DNA of 64,000 nt, from positions 1 to 64,000 of the forward strand of contig NZ_NPIA01000002.1 of the NCBI RefSeq assembly GCF_002262935.1. The letters are read 5' to 3'. Below are positions 1 through 8,313 of this stretch, in pieces. The stretch comes from Lottiidibacillus patelloidae. Its GTDB lineage: Bacteria; Bacillota; Bacilli; Bacillales; SA5d-4. Below the pieces are notes generated by a model that saw nothing but the letters and a program-made list of their open reading frames with translations, was not told where the DNA came from and did no database searches. Both the position numbers and the translations under genes were made by a program. Each line of letters opens with the position of its first letter. The first letter of the stretch is position 1.

Positions 1-34
1 GATAAAGGAAACACAAAAAGCGGAGCGTTTTGAT

Positions 35-162
35 GTTGACTTATCGTAAGTGAGTAGTATGAAGTTCTCAAGTTGATAGGAGCCTTTTCTAGACACCACA
101 TCACTGCTCAATGTAGACTTATCGTAAATAAAAAGTGTGAAGAATTGTAGGCGTTGGGAGCT
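35..162. repeat. Two diverged direct-repeat copies, 78 bp apart
   Basis: A block starting near 35 (GTTGACTTATCGTAAG) recurs near 113 (GTAGACTTATCGTAAA). The similarity continues with constant 78-bp spacing through GTGTGAAG-like and GATAGGAGC/GTTGGGAGC-like segments. No ORF covers it. It resembles a degenerate intergenic repeat of the kind found in several copies in Bacillaceae genomes, but only this pair is visible here. Seen: the alignment. Inferred: repeat-family membership. Confidence 0.5.
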
Positions 163-232
163 GAAGCTGGATCAAATATAGAAAAGCGAGGCGCACGCTT
201 AGCGACGTATAAGCTCGCATATCTCTATATAA

Positions 233-257
233 AAAAGCGCTAAAATTAGCGCTTTTT
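233..257 (-). terminator. Rho-independent terminator of the GGDEF/EAL gene
   Basis: AAAGCGCTA and TAGCGCTTT form a 9-bp stem around an AAAT loop, with A and T runs on both sides, so it could act in both directions. It touches the stop codon of the minus-strand PAS-GGDEF-EAL gene. Confidence 0.85.
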
Positions 258-3200
258 ATGTTTGTGGTAAACAAACTTTATTATTAAGCATTATTTTGAA
301 GTCCTTCTCTGGAACTGGTTTGCTAAAGAGAAATCCTTGTACTTCTTGACAACCAGAATCTTTTAAAGTAATAAGTTGCTCCAAAGTTTCGACACCTTCA
401 CCGACAATAGCTAATCCAAGAGATTGCGCTAATTGAATCGTAGCATTCGTTAACTCAACTGAGTCAACATCTGATGGAATAGCTTTAATAAATGAACGGT
501 CAATTTTCAACGTATCAATTTTAAATTTCTTTAAATAACTAATAGAAGAATAACCAGTCCCAAAATCATCAATAGCAATTTGAATACCCATTGCTTTCAT
601 TTTCTCAATTGTTGCAAGCACAGTATCCTTATGTTCCATAACGACACTTTCTGTAATTTCAATTTCTATTAAATTGGGATCCATTTTAGTACGAGTAAAA
701 ATATTAATAATTGTTTGCAATAAATCTTTCTGTAAAAACTGTAAGGCTGAGAAATTGACCGAAACTTTAATTTTGTTCATTCCACTTTGTATCCATTGGC
801 GGTGGTGATTACAAACTTCTTCAAGCACCCAGTTGCTTATCGGAATAATTAAACCAGTTTCTTCTGCTAATGGAATAAATTCAGTTGGCGAAATAAAACC
901 GAATTCAGGGTGCTTCCAACGGAGTAAGGCCTCTGCACCAATAATATCGTTGGAATTAACATCAATTCTTGGCTGATAATGTATAGAAAACTCTTCATTT
1001 TGTAGTGCTTTTCTTAAATCATTACGCAATGTAAATGTCTTCATAGCCATTTGTTCCATTGATGCCGTATAAATTTTATATTGATTTTTCCCATCTTCTT
1101 TTGCTTGATACATCGCAATATCAGCATTTTTTAACAACGTTTGCACTGACTCCCCGGCTTTTGGATATACTGCTACACCAATACTCACTGTTACAATAAA
1201 ATCGTAATTATTCAGGTTAAATGGCTTTTTAAATAATTCTAATATCGTCTTTGCAAAATGTTCAGTACTTTCTTGTGTACTATTTTTAATAACTACAGTA
1301 AATTCATCTCCGCCATTTCTAGCAACAAAACCATATGGCGAAATTGCTTCTAGTAGTCGCTCAGATACTTGAATTAGTAATTCATCTCCGGAAAAGTGTC
1401 CTAATGAGTCGTTAATAAATTTAAATCCATCAATATCAAAAAATAATATTGAAAATTGCTTGCAATCCTCACATGCTTCGCTAATGTATTCTTTCAAATT
1501 TTCTAGTAGATACCTTCTATTAGGTAAACCTGTTAAGTCGTCATGATATGCCAAATGATGAATTTTTTGTTGAGCATACTTTTGCTCTGTTATATCTTTA
1601 AAGTTGTAAACAATGCCGTTCACACTAGGGTCTTTTAAGCGATTAACTGCTGTAACTTCACAATGATAATAGCGCTTGCTTGTTAACATGACTCGTATTT
1701 CAAATTTTATAGGAATGTTAACACTTTTAAGTACTCTTTGGAAATTTTGTTTAGCCACGTTAACATCGTCTTTGTGAACAAAGTCGAAATGACTTTTTCC
1801 GATATAATCATAAACTGATTTTTCTGTTAAGTTTTCCACCGTGGGGCCAATGTAAGTAATTACCCCATTTCCATCAAGCACTTTAACAATATCAGCTGAA
1901 TATTGAATTAATGATTTAAATCTTTCTTCTTTAGCTAACAACTGTTGTTCACGTTCGGTAAGAGTACCTTCCATTACTTTTCTTTGAGTAACATCAAGTA
2001 CCATCCCAGTTACAGCTGGCTTTCCATTATAAGTCGTCTTTGTGCCTAGCAACTCAATATGAAAAACTGTTCCATCCGCCTTTAGAGCTTTAGCTTCAGT
2101 AGAAGGCACTATTTCCCCATCTAATCTTCTCTGCATATTTTCTGCAATTCTATTCCGATCATCTTCATGGATCACTTCAATTGCAGTTTTTCCTATTACA
2201 CTTTTATAACCAAAAATCTCCAAAAGCGTTTGGTTTGAAAACACAAACTTTCCATCCTGAATGATATAAACTCCAACTAATGACTGTTCAACAAGATTTC
2301 GATATTTTTCTTCTGATTCCTGTAAAGTTGAAAGGTCTTTTGCTATACCGTGAACACCAATAATTTTCCCGTTAACGATTACTGGGATATTCGTAATGTT
2401 CAATTTAATATGACTACCATTTTTGTGTACTGCATCAACGACATAATTTTGCGCTTCACCTTTTAACACTTCTTGAAAATAATGTAATGCTTTCTTTTTG
2501 GAGTTTTCAGCCATTAATGGCAGAAAAGATTGTCCAATTAAATCCTCTTTTCTGTACCCAACCATTGTTTCACTTGCTTTATTTCCATCTATGAAATTAC
2601 CGTTTGTGTCAAGAGTATAGACAGAGAATGGGTTATATTCATATAAAGATCTAAACTTTTGCTCACTTTCCGCAAGTCGTTGCTCGGCATTTTTTTGATG
2701 AGTAATATCCTTAATTATTCCCATGTACTGCATAATATTTCCATTAGTATCAAGTTTCGGAATAACTTTATCTGAGATCCATCGAATTTCACCATTTGCA
2801 TGGTATATTCGGTATTCATTATCAATAGCTTTTCCAAGTCTAAGTTGTTTTTGCCCTTGATCTACTTTTGGTAAATCTTCTGGATAGATTACTTTAGCCC
2901 ATAATAGAGGGTCATTATAAAATTGTTCGGATGTATAGCCATAAACTTTTTCCGAACCGTGTGAGACATGCAAATATTTTTTTGTTCGATAATCAGCTGC
3001 CCAAATAGATACATCGAGCTCATTGATTACATCATTTACGATATGGTTATAAGTAGGCATTTCTTCCTCATCAACTTGTGATAACAACCCGTAAACGCCA
3101 TACTTTTCTCCATTAAATTCCGCAATAGAAAAACTAAGTTGAAACTGAGTCTTTCCTTCCGAATCATCCAATTCAACTATGTTTCTCTCAAACCTACCTT

Positions 3201-3435
3201 TCAAGAAATTATTAAATTGCTTTTTCACTTTATCTTGTGAGTCCTGATCAAATAACAAATGAAAACTTTTACTTTTATATTTGCTCAAATCAAAGCCCAC
3301 TTGCAAGGAAGCGTTTTCATTATAATTTTGAATGATCCCATTATCATTTAAAAGAAATAGAGAAATAACGTTATTCTCTAATAAAGATTCAAATATATCT
3401 TTTAAATTGTGAGTTGTTGGACTTTTTTCTTTCAT
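256..3435 (-). CDS. Multi-PAS GGDEF-EAL cyclic-di-GMP protein
   Basis: A 1059-residue soluble sensor/effector of cyclic-di-GMP signalling with no membrane segment. It has about five PAS/PAC domains (roughly residues 15-125, 130-255, 262-375, 378-490, 505-625), a GGDEF domain (about 630-790) and an EAL domain (about 805-1050). The diguanylate cyclase motif is intact (NGGDEF). The EAL domain keeps EALLR, the EITES glutamate, DDFGTGYS, the LKID lysine and GEGVET, so phosphodiesterase activity is also possible. The RxxD inhibitory site normally found five residues before GGDEF is absent. It is monocistronic, with its own terminator. Net activity cannot be told from sequence. The family is certain; the signals sensed by the PAS domains are unknown. 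Confidence 0.95.
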   Translation of the reverse strand: MKEKSPTTHNLKDIFESLLENNVISLFLLNDNGIIQNYNENASLQVGFDLSKYKSKSFHLLFDQDSQDKVKKQFNNFLKGRFERNIVELDDSEGKTQFQLSFSIAEFNGEKYGVYGLLSQVDEEEMPTYNHIVNDVINELDVSIWAADYRTKKYLHVSHGSEKVYGYTSEQFYNDPLLWAKVIYPEDLPKVDQGQKQLRLGKAIDNEYRIYHANGEIRWISDKVIPKLDTNGNIMQYMGIIKDITHQKNAEQRLAESEQKFRSLYEYNPFSVYTLDTNGNFIDGNKASETMVGYRKEDLIGQSFLPLMAENSKKKALHYFQEVLKGEAQNYVVDAVHKNGSHIKLNITNIPVIVNGKIIGVHGIAKDLSTLQESEEKYRNLVEQSLVGVYIIQDGKFVFSNQTLLEIFGYKSVIGKTAIEVIHEDDRNRIAENMQRRLDGEIVPSTEAKALKADGTVFHIELLGTKTTYNGKPAVTGMVLDVTQRKVMEGTLTEREQQLLAKEERFKSLIQYSADIVKVLDGNGVITYIGPTVENLTEKSVYDYIGKSHFDFVHKDDVNVAKQNFQRVLKSVNIPIKFEIRVMLTSKRYYHCEVTAVNRLKDPSVNGIVYNFKDITEQKYAQQKIHHLAYHDDLTGLPNRRYLLENLKEYISEACEDCKQFSILFFDIDGFKFINDSLGHFSGDELLIQVSERLLEAISPYGFVARNGGDEFTVVIKNSTQESTEHFAKTILELFKKPFNLNNYDFIVTVSIGVAVYPKAGESVQTLLKNADIAMYQAKEDGKNQYKIYTASMEQMAMKTFTLRNDLRKALQNEEFSIHYQPRIDVNSNDIIGAEALLRWKHPEFGFISPTEFIPLAEETGLIIPISNWVLEEVCNHHRQWIQSGMNKIKVSVNFSALQFLQKDLLQTIINIFTRTKMDPNLIEIEITESVVMEHKDTVLATIEKMKAMGIQIAIDDFGTGYSSISYLKKFKIDTLKIDRSFIKAIPSDVDSVELTNATIQLAQSLGLAIVGEGVETLEQLITLKDSGCQEVQGFLFSKPVPEKDFKIMLNNKVCLPQT

Positions 3436-3559
3436 GATGGAACTCTCCTGTCATTACATGCAAGAATATAATTAATATACAACGATTTAGATTGTTTTAT
3501 TATAACAGATTTCATGCGAAGTTTGTCGTATTTTTGAAATATTCTGGCATATTATAACA

Positions 3560-3584
3560 AAAAGCATTCAATATGAATGCTTTT
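3560..3584 (-). terminator. Terminator of the DUF3846-like gene
   Basis: AAAAGCATTCA and TGAATGCTTTT pair around a 3-base loop, followed on the minus strand by a T run. The stem overlaps the stop codon of the 3583-3948 gene. Confidence 0.85.
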
Positions 3585-3948
3585 ATGAGATTTTATTCAA
3601 TTTTTCACTTAAAGCACTTGGTAAATATGCAATCGGAAAGTTTGCTTCTTTTAGATGAATTAAAGTTTTAATTACATGCTCTGATTCTTGTAAGGATATA
3701 CCTGATATTCCTGACTCGTCTATATTTTCCAGTCCTTTTGTAATAAGTAAAGTACCGTGCAATTCATAGTTAGGATAGCAGAACTCTTTATTACAACCTG
3801 TATGATGGATTACAAAATATCCATTTGCTAAGTACTGAAAATTTAAAGATCCTTTTACTAGATTTTGCATTTCTGAAAAGTTATTTTCTATTTCCAACAA
3901 ATAAGGTTCTTTATTTGCCTCTACTACAATTACTCTTTGCATATACAT
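3583..3948 (-). CDS. DUF3846-like small protein
   Basis: A 121-residue soluble protein of unknown function. The start is placed at the ATG at 3948 because GGGGAGAAGG lies just upstream; an in-frame ATG at 4020 has no ribosome binding site. The layout (RVIVVEANKEPYLLEIEN, then a central asparagine/leucine segment and a late LLITKG strand) resembles DUF3846, a domain often seen in phage and mobile-element proteins. The body has two cysteines (HTGCNKEFC). It is monocistronic with its own terminator. The family assignment is by eye and moderate only. Confidence 0.6.
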   Translation of the reverse strand: MYMQRVIVVEANKEPYLLEIENNFSEMQNLVKGSLNFQYLANGYFVIHHTGCNKEFCYPNYELHGTLLITKGLENIDESGISGISLQESEHVIKTLIHLKEANFPIAYLPSALSEKLNKIS

Positions 3949-4130
3949 GTTGAAACCTTCTCCCCTATGTCGTTTTTCCTGAGCACCTTCAAGTTCATTA
4001 TGATTAATAATATACCTCATGGGAATAGCTTCGCTAAAACTAGTGTTGATGTTACAAGTTTAGACATAATTCCCACTAATATTATATTTTCATATTTATA
4101 GTCGTATCAGTTTAAAAAAAGTTTCATTTT

Positions 4131-4166
4131 TTAAATAGAATGCTTCCCCTGGATTCTATTTTTTAG
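4131..4166. terminator. Hairpin with T run in a divergent intergenic region
   Basis: AAATAGAAT pairs with ATTCTATTT across an 11-base loop, with A/T runs on both sides. It lies between two divergent genes, about 70 bp before the plus-strand CBO0543-family gene. It is therefore not an ordinary 3' terminator for either visible gene. It could be a leader attenuator, or the terminator of a missed short transcript. Confidence 0.4.
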
Positions 4167-4236
4167 ATTTCATGTATGCTTCCAAGAAAATGGAAAATAA
4201 TATAAATACTAATGACACTTTAAAGGAACGGTAGAT

Positions 4237-4758
4237 ATGCATATTACAGTAGCACTAGTTTGTATTATTGCTGTATGGAAAAGAGGCGTCTGGAGAGATT
4301 GGCAAAAATATCATACAACAATGATGTACTTTGCCTTAGGTAATCTACTTTACAACTTCCTTACAGCGAATCACTTTTTATGGAGGTTTCATTCAGAACC
4401 ACTAGCAAATCATACAATGGTGGAAATGTTATATACATTTATTGTATTCCCAGCGACCGCATTATTGTTTTTAGCAAAGTATCCTGAAGGAAAAGGTTAT
4501 ATTAAAATTGCCAAGCATATTCTTATCTGGGTAGCAATTTATGGTGGATTTGAATACATCTATGTGCTAACCAATCGCATTGAATATCAATATGGATGGA
4601 CACTAGGTTGGTCCATTTTCTTTGACTTCACTATGTTTCCAATGCTTCGTCTTTTTCATAAACATCCATTAATTGCATATGTCATTTCATTTTTTATGGC
4701 AATTTTTTGGGTGCATTTATTCGATGTTCCAGTAGAAATTCCCGTTGAAGACCGATAA
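4237..4758 (+). CDS. CBO0543-family membrane protein
   Basis: A 173-residue integral membrane protein with about five hydrophobic segments. Typical features of the Bacillus/Clostridium CBO0543 family are visible: an early WxxW-KYxxTM segment, an aromatic-rich GNLLYNFLTANHFLW stretch and a late FDFTMFPMLRL segment followed by HPLIAYV. The function of the family is unknown. AAAGGA lies about 10 bases before the ATG. The gene lies close upstream of yneK on the same strand but probably has its own promoter in the 4021-4236 gap. Confidence 0.7.
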   Translation: MHITVALVCIIAVWKRGVWRDWQKYHTTMMYFALGNLLYNFLTANHFLWRFHSEPLANHTMVEMLYTFIVFPATALLFLAKYPEGKGYIKIAKHILIWVAIYGGFEYIYVLTNRIEYQYGWTLGWSIFFDFTMFPMLRLFHKHPLIAYVISFFMAIFWVHLFDVPVEIPVEDR

Positions 4759-4842
4759 TAACCGTTAAAATTAAATTGATTGTGCCTCTAAATGAAAAGT
4801 ATGATAATATGGTGTGGACAAGTATCAAAGAGGTGCAAAGAA

Positions 4843-5265
4843 ATGGCAGAATTATTTCGTTGGTTTATATTATTTTGGGTATTTTTCCTACTGTTCATGT
4901 TTGCTGTCGGTGGATATTTTATGTTTAGAAAATTCCTGAAAAGATTGCCGAAAGAAGACGGAAAATCTATAATCGATTGGCAAGAGTATTACATAGAAAA
5001 AAGTTTGCATTTATGGACTGATGAGCAAAAAGCGCTATTAAACGATTTAGTTGAACCAGTTCCTCCATTATTCCGCGATATCGCAAAGCAAAAAATTGGA
5101 TCAAAAATTGGTGAACTAGCGTTAGAAGAAAATGCTACAGCAATAACAGAAGATCATGTAGTTAGAGGATATATAATCGCAACGCCTAAGCGCGATCATA
5201 AATTTTTACTAAAGACGTTAAACAAGAAAAATATTGATATTGCTCCTTATAAAGAGCTGTTTTAA
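4843..5265 (+). CDS. yneK: YneK-like DUF2621 membrane-anchored protein
   Basis: A 140-residue protein with one N-terminal membrane segment (about residues 5-28, FRWFILFWVFFLLFMFAVGG) and a soluble domain with EKSLHLWTDEQKALLNDLVEPVP. The start at 4843 is chosen because AGAGGTG is spaced 7 bases upstream; an ATG 51 bases earlier has no such site. The family is DUF2621 (B. subtilis YneK), of unknown function. As in B. subtilis it neighbours ccdC, but here it is on the opposite strand, converging on it. Synteny supports the assignment. Confidence 0.8.
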   Translation: MAELFRWFILFWVFFLLFMFAVGGYFMFRKFLKRLPKEDGKSIIDWQEYYIEKSLHLWTDEQKALLNDLVEPVPPLFRDIAKQKIGSKIGELALEENATAITEDHVVRGYIIATPKRDHKFLLKTLNKKNIDIAPYKELF

Positions 5266-5269
5266 AAAA

Positions 5270-5312
5270 AGAAAGAACTAGTTCCATTATGGGATTAGTT
5301 CTTCCTTTTTTA
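5270..5312. terminator. Bidirectional terminator between yneK and ccdC
   Basis: AGAACTAGTTCC and GGGATTAGTTCT form an imperfect stem, with an A run on the left and a T run on the right. It serves the converging yneK (plus) and ccdC (minus) genes. Confidence 0.75.
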
Positions 5313-5777
5313 ATTTATATTATTTATCATTTTTTTATAAGTGGCATACATAGAAAGCCGCCATGGCAAGAGCATTCCGAAAGCGACAATAAAAAACAGA
5401 CTACTTGTTTCATATAATGTAATATATTGATTAATGTAAGTCTTCAACACTAACCTAATAATAATTAGTCCTAAAATAATAAACATAAATACTTTAGAAC
5501 GTTCCATATAAATATCTCCGTCTTTTTCAATAAAAGATGACGATTTAATTAAAAACAAGGAAAATAAATTGCCAAGTATAAAGGCTGCAACTGCATAACT
5601 TAATTCAATATGAAAAATCGGAACGGTAAACATAAAAAATCCTGTTGCCATAAAAAATGGTGGTAATATAATTTTTTTTGCATTTGTCGGCTTTTTAGCG
5701 GATCGCATTCGAACAAACATTACGATCAACCCCATAAATAAAGCAATAATTGTTGTTGCTATATACAAAGAAATCAT
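5310..5777 (-). CDS. ccdC: CcdC/YneJ cytochrome c biogenesis-associated membrane protein
   Basis: A 155-residue membrane protein (DUF1453 type) with about five membrane segments, matching the YneJ/CcdC family encoded near ccdA in B. subtilis. The exact role of CcdC is unsettled; in B. subtilis it is linked to, but not essential for, cytochrome c maturation. The ATG at 5777 has AAAGG directly abutting it. A TTG three codons later (5768) has that AAAGGA at a normal 8-base spacing and may be the true start. The yneI gene that separates ccdA and ccdC in B. subtilis is missing; mrpB and an unrelated gene occupy that place. Confidence 0.8.
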   Translation of the reverse strand: MISLYIATTIIALFMGLIVMFVRMRSAKKPTNAKKIILPPFFMATGFFMFTVPIFHIELSYAVAAFILGNLFSLFLIKSSSFIEKDGDIYMERSKVFMFIILGLIIIRLVLKTYINQYITLYETSSLFFIVAFGMLLPWRLSMYATYKKMINNIN

Positions 5778-5959
5778 CCTTTAACAATACATTTCTAACC
5801 TTTACATTATAGCTTAGTTCGAAAAAATTTTCACTTTACAATATATTAAATAATACTAGTATTTTTTCAAAATAAAAGAAAAATATACCAAAATTAACAA
5901 TAGTTTTCTAGTAAATGGTATACTATCAATTAATAATCAATATAGATAGGGGTCTTTTC

Positions 5960-6403
5960 ATGAAATTTTTTGACGCAAAGTGGAAACAAGTCTTAATTGC
6001 TACGATAGCAATTATTATCGGCTTTACTGTTTATAACAATTATTTTAGTACGGATACACCCGAGAATACAGTGAAGATTTTTTTGGAGGCTTATGCTAGT
6101 GGCGATGATAAAAATTTGAAAATTGCACTCTCCGAAGAATTGTATGAGAGGTTTAACGACACACTGGAAAATATTTCATTGTCAGAACTAGAAATTTTTG
6201 AAATTGAAACTAAAAAAATAGTTGATAATGTTGCTTACGTTTACTTTGACATGAATAATATCATGTTAATGCATGAAGAAGGTCAAAAAGATAATATTAT
6301 CCATGCAACTACTTTACGAATGCATGGGTTTTTACAATTAGAAAAACAAGATAATAGATGGAAAATAGTTGAATTCATGACGGGGTCTTTTAATCATTAT
6401 TAA
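5960..6403 (+). CDS. Membrane-anchored protein with an NTF2-like ectodomain (unknown)
   Basis: A 147-residue protein with an N-terminal signal anchor (about residues 10-30, VLIATIAIIIGFTVYNNYF) and an extracytoplasmic domain beginning TPENTVKIFLEAYASGD. This opening and the later W-KIVEF strand resemble small NTF2-like/DUF4878 folds of Bacillus surface proteins; that is inference. The start at 5960 follows TAGGGGTC. No operon partner is visible; it converges on mrpB through a shared terminator. Confidence 0.6.
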   Translation: MKFFDAKWKQVLIATIAIIIGFTVYNNYFSTDTPENTVKIFLEAYASGDDKNLKIALSEELYERFNDTLENISLSELEIFEIETKKIVDNVAYVYFDMNNIMLMHEEGQKDNIIHATTLRMHGFLQLEKQDNRWKIVEFMTGSFNHY

Positions 6404-6404
6404 A

Positions 6405-6442
6405 AAAGAGTGGGCACGGTTATTAACCGAGCTCACTCTTTT
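6405..6442. terminator. Bidirectional terminator between converging genes
   Basis: AAAAGAGTG pairs with CACTCTTTT and an inner CGGT pairs with ACCG around a TATTA loop. The plus gene ends at 6403. The last codons of mrpB on the minus strand lie inside the right arm. Confidence 0.75.
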
Positions 6443-6878
6443 CTTCATTTTGGTCATCAGCAATTGTTAAAATAATTGTCATCGTAACACCAATAACTGT
6501 AAAATAAACGCCTAAATCAAACAACATTGCTGTAGCAAGTTCAAAATCGCCTACAAATGGTAAATGAAAATGACCGAACGTATGACTTAAAAATGGTTGT
6601 TTAAATAAAAATGATCCTATCCCTGTAGCAATTGCTGTCAATAATCCAACAGCAATCAATGTTGTTGAACTCCATTTAAACACTCTAGCCATTGTACCTA
6701 TTCCAAATGCAATGTAAAGTAAAACGATTGCAGCTGCAGTCATTAAACCACCAATAAAACCTCCACCAGGGGCATTGTGCCCAGCCAAAAATAGATAAAT
6801 TGAGAATGCTAATATCACAAATGCAATAATTGTTGTAGTCGTTTTCAAAATTAAATCATTTGTACGAAATTGTTTCAC
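6423..6878 (-). CDS. mrpB: Orphan MrpB/MnhB-type antiporter subunit
   Basis: A 151-residue protein with four membrane segments. It matches subunit B of the multisubunit Mrp/Mnh Na+/H+ antiporter, including the diagnostic GHNAPGGGFIGGL motif and a C-terminal DLGVYFTVIGVTMTIILTIADD segment. In known systems MrpB works only in a complex with MrpA and C-G, encoded in one operon. Here no other mrp gene is in the window. The gene follows ccdA by 29 bp in what looks like one transcript. It may supply a complex encoded elsewhere or have a separate role. Confidence 0.9.
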   Translation of the reverse strand: MKQFRTNDLILKTTTTIIAFVILAFSIYLFLAGHNAPGGGFIGGLMTAAAIVLLYIAFGIGTMARVFKWSSTTLIAVGLLTAIATGIGSFLFKQPFLSHTFGHFHLPFVGDFELATAMLFDLGVYFTVIGVTMTIILTIADDQNEEKSELG

Positions 6879-6907
6879 CGTTTACACCTCTTCTTTCTTT
6901 GAAGTAA

Positions 6908-7627
6908 TTAAAACCCTTGAAATCCATTAAAGAAATTAGTAATTAAAAATGATGTTATTTTTGAGAGCCAGTTAAAGTAAAGGAAAATCCCCATCACAAT
7001 CATTGTATAACCGCCAATTTTCATAATCAACAAACTATGTTTTTTAATCCAATTTAACTTTCCAATAAAGAAGGCTAGGATAAAAAATGGGACAGCAAAT
7101 CCTAAGCTATAGGCACCCATATATAAAAGACCCGCTTCAGGATTGGTTAAACTCAGTGACATTACTGCTACTAAAATCGGACCGGTACATGGTGTCCACC
7201 CTGCAGCAAATCCTAGGCCAATAAGTAAAGAACCAATGTACCCTGTTGGACGGCTTTTAAAAGTGAATTTCTTATCTTTCATTAAAAAGTTTGGTTTAAT
7301 AAACCCTATAATGACGAAACCAAAAAACACCATTAATATTGCACCAATTTTTTGGAGGAAGCTCTGATATTTTACAAATAATTCACCTATAAGTGTAGTT
7401 GAAAAACCTAACACTAAAAAGATTATTGTAAATCCAAGGAGAAAAAATAGTGTATGTAGCATCGCTCTTTTTTGTAGAAACGCGTGCTCTTCCTTGAGCT
7501 CACTTACTGATACACCGGTTATGTATGATAAAAAAGCGGGATACAATGGTAAACAGCATGGTGAAATGAACGATAAAAAGCCTGCACCAAATGCAATTAA
7601 AATATTTAAGTCAGCTAAATCTGCCAT
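6908..7627 (-). CDS. ccdA: CcdA thiol-disulfide transmembrane protein
   Basis: A 239-residue protein with six membrane segments of the CcdA/DsbD-beta family. It passes reducing equivalents from cytosolic thioredoxin across the membrane for cytochrome c maturation and spore-cortex thiol chemistry. The redox cysteines are in SPCC (residues 24/25) and TPCTGP (147). The doublet Cys24-Cys25 is slightly unusual; only one should be needed. The start at 7627 follows AAAGGAGAG; an upstream in-frame ATG at 7654 has a poorer site. It is likely co-transcribed with mrpB. Confidence 0.92.
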   Translation of the reverse strand: MADLADLNILIAFGAGFLSFISPCCLPLYPAFLSYITGVSVSELKEEHAFLQKRAMLHTLFFLLGFTIIFLVLGFSTTLIGELFVKYQSFLQKIGAILMVFFGFVIIGFIKPNFLMKDKKFTFKSRPTGYIGSLLIGLGFAAGWTPCTGPILVAVMSLSLTNPEAGLLYMGAYSLGFAVPFFILAFFIGKLNWIKKHSLLIMKIGGYTMIVMGIFLYFNWLSKITSFLITNFFNGFQGF

Positions 7628-7776
7628 ATTACTCTCTCCTTTATAATACTCCACTTAAGTTTACCATATCGTTTTTTGAGAACATATATTATTGCTTTAT
7701 TGTTTTTTATTGCAAAAATTCAGTAAATTACCTACTATTAAGATATATTACAATTTACTTATTGGAGGAATCACTA

Positions 7777-8043
7777 TTGAATTTTTTACAAAAAAGTCAT
7801 TTACCTTTTTACGCTCCAATTATTTTATTCTTCCCGCAATTATTCTTAAGTTTTCAAGCAATTTCTAAACAAGAGGCAGTAATCGTGGACTGGCTCCTAC
7901 TTGTTGTTGCTATAATCGCTTTATTATTAAGTGGTTTATATGTATTAAAATCAACTCACAACACTCCAAAAATGTTAGGAAAAATTTATATTGCTGTAAG
8001 TGTAGGTTCCATTATCTATACACTAATAATGGTGATTAATTAG
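7777..8043 (+). CDS. Small three-helix membrane protein (unknown)
   Basis: An 88-residue protein with three hydrophobic segments (about residues 8-26, 35-54 and 68-86). The start is TTG at 7777, because GGAGG lies 8 bases upstream; the open frame reaches back to 7591, but that part overlaps the start of ccdA and carries no binding site. No family recognised. It is divergent from ccdA and converges on copZ across a strong terminator. Confidence 0.65.
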   Translation: MNFLQKSHLPFYAPIILFFPQLFLSFQAISKQEAVIVDWLLLVVAIIALLLSGLYVLKSTHNTPKMLGKIYIAVSVGSIIYTLIMVIN

Positions 8044-8044
8044 A

Positions 8045-8077
8045 AAAGGTTGAGGAGTAGTTCCTCAACCTCTTTTT
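8045..8077. terminator. Bidirectional terminator of the copper operon
   Basis: AGGTTGAGGA and TCCTCAACCT pair around a GTAGT loop, with A and T runs on either side. It closes the csoR-copA-copZ transcript on the minus strand and the small membrane gene on the plus strand. Confidence 0.9.
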
Positions 8078-8283
8078 TATGCAACGTCGTAACCTTGGTC
8101 TTCAATAGCAGTTTTCATTTGTGCTGCTGAAACTTTATCTGCTGCATATTCAACATCCACTTTTCCTTCTTTTAACGAAACAGTTACTGCAGCTACCCCA
8201 TCTAAACTAGATAATGCAGTTTTTACAGCATTTTCACAATGTCCACAACTCATACCACTCACATTTAACGTAATTTTTTCCAT
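8077..8283 (-). CDS. copZ: Copper chaperone CopZ
   Basis: A 68-residue heavy-metal-associated (HMA) domain protein that carries Cu(I) in the cytosol to CopA. The metal-binding motif is MSCGHC, the usual form in Bacillus CopZ. It is the last gene of the csoR-copA-copZ operon, 30 bp after copA, with AAGGGG before the ATG. Confidence 0.96.
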   Translation of the reverse strand: MEKITLNVSGMSCGHCENAVKTALSSLDGVAAVTVSLKEGKVDVEYAADKVSAAQMKTAIEDQGYDVA

Positions 8284-8313
8284 TTAAATACACCCCTTCC
8301 AATATATTAAAAC

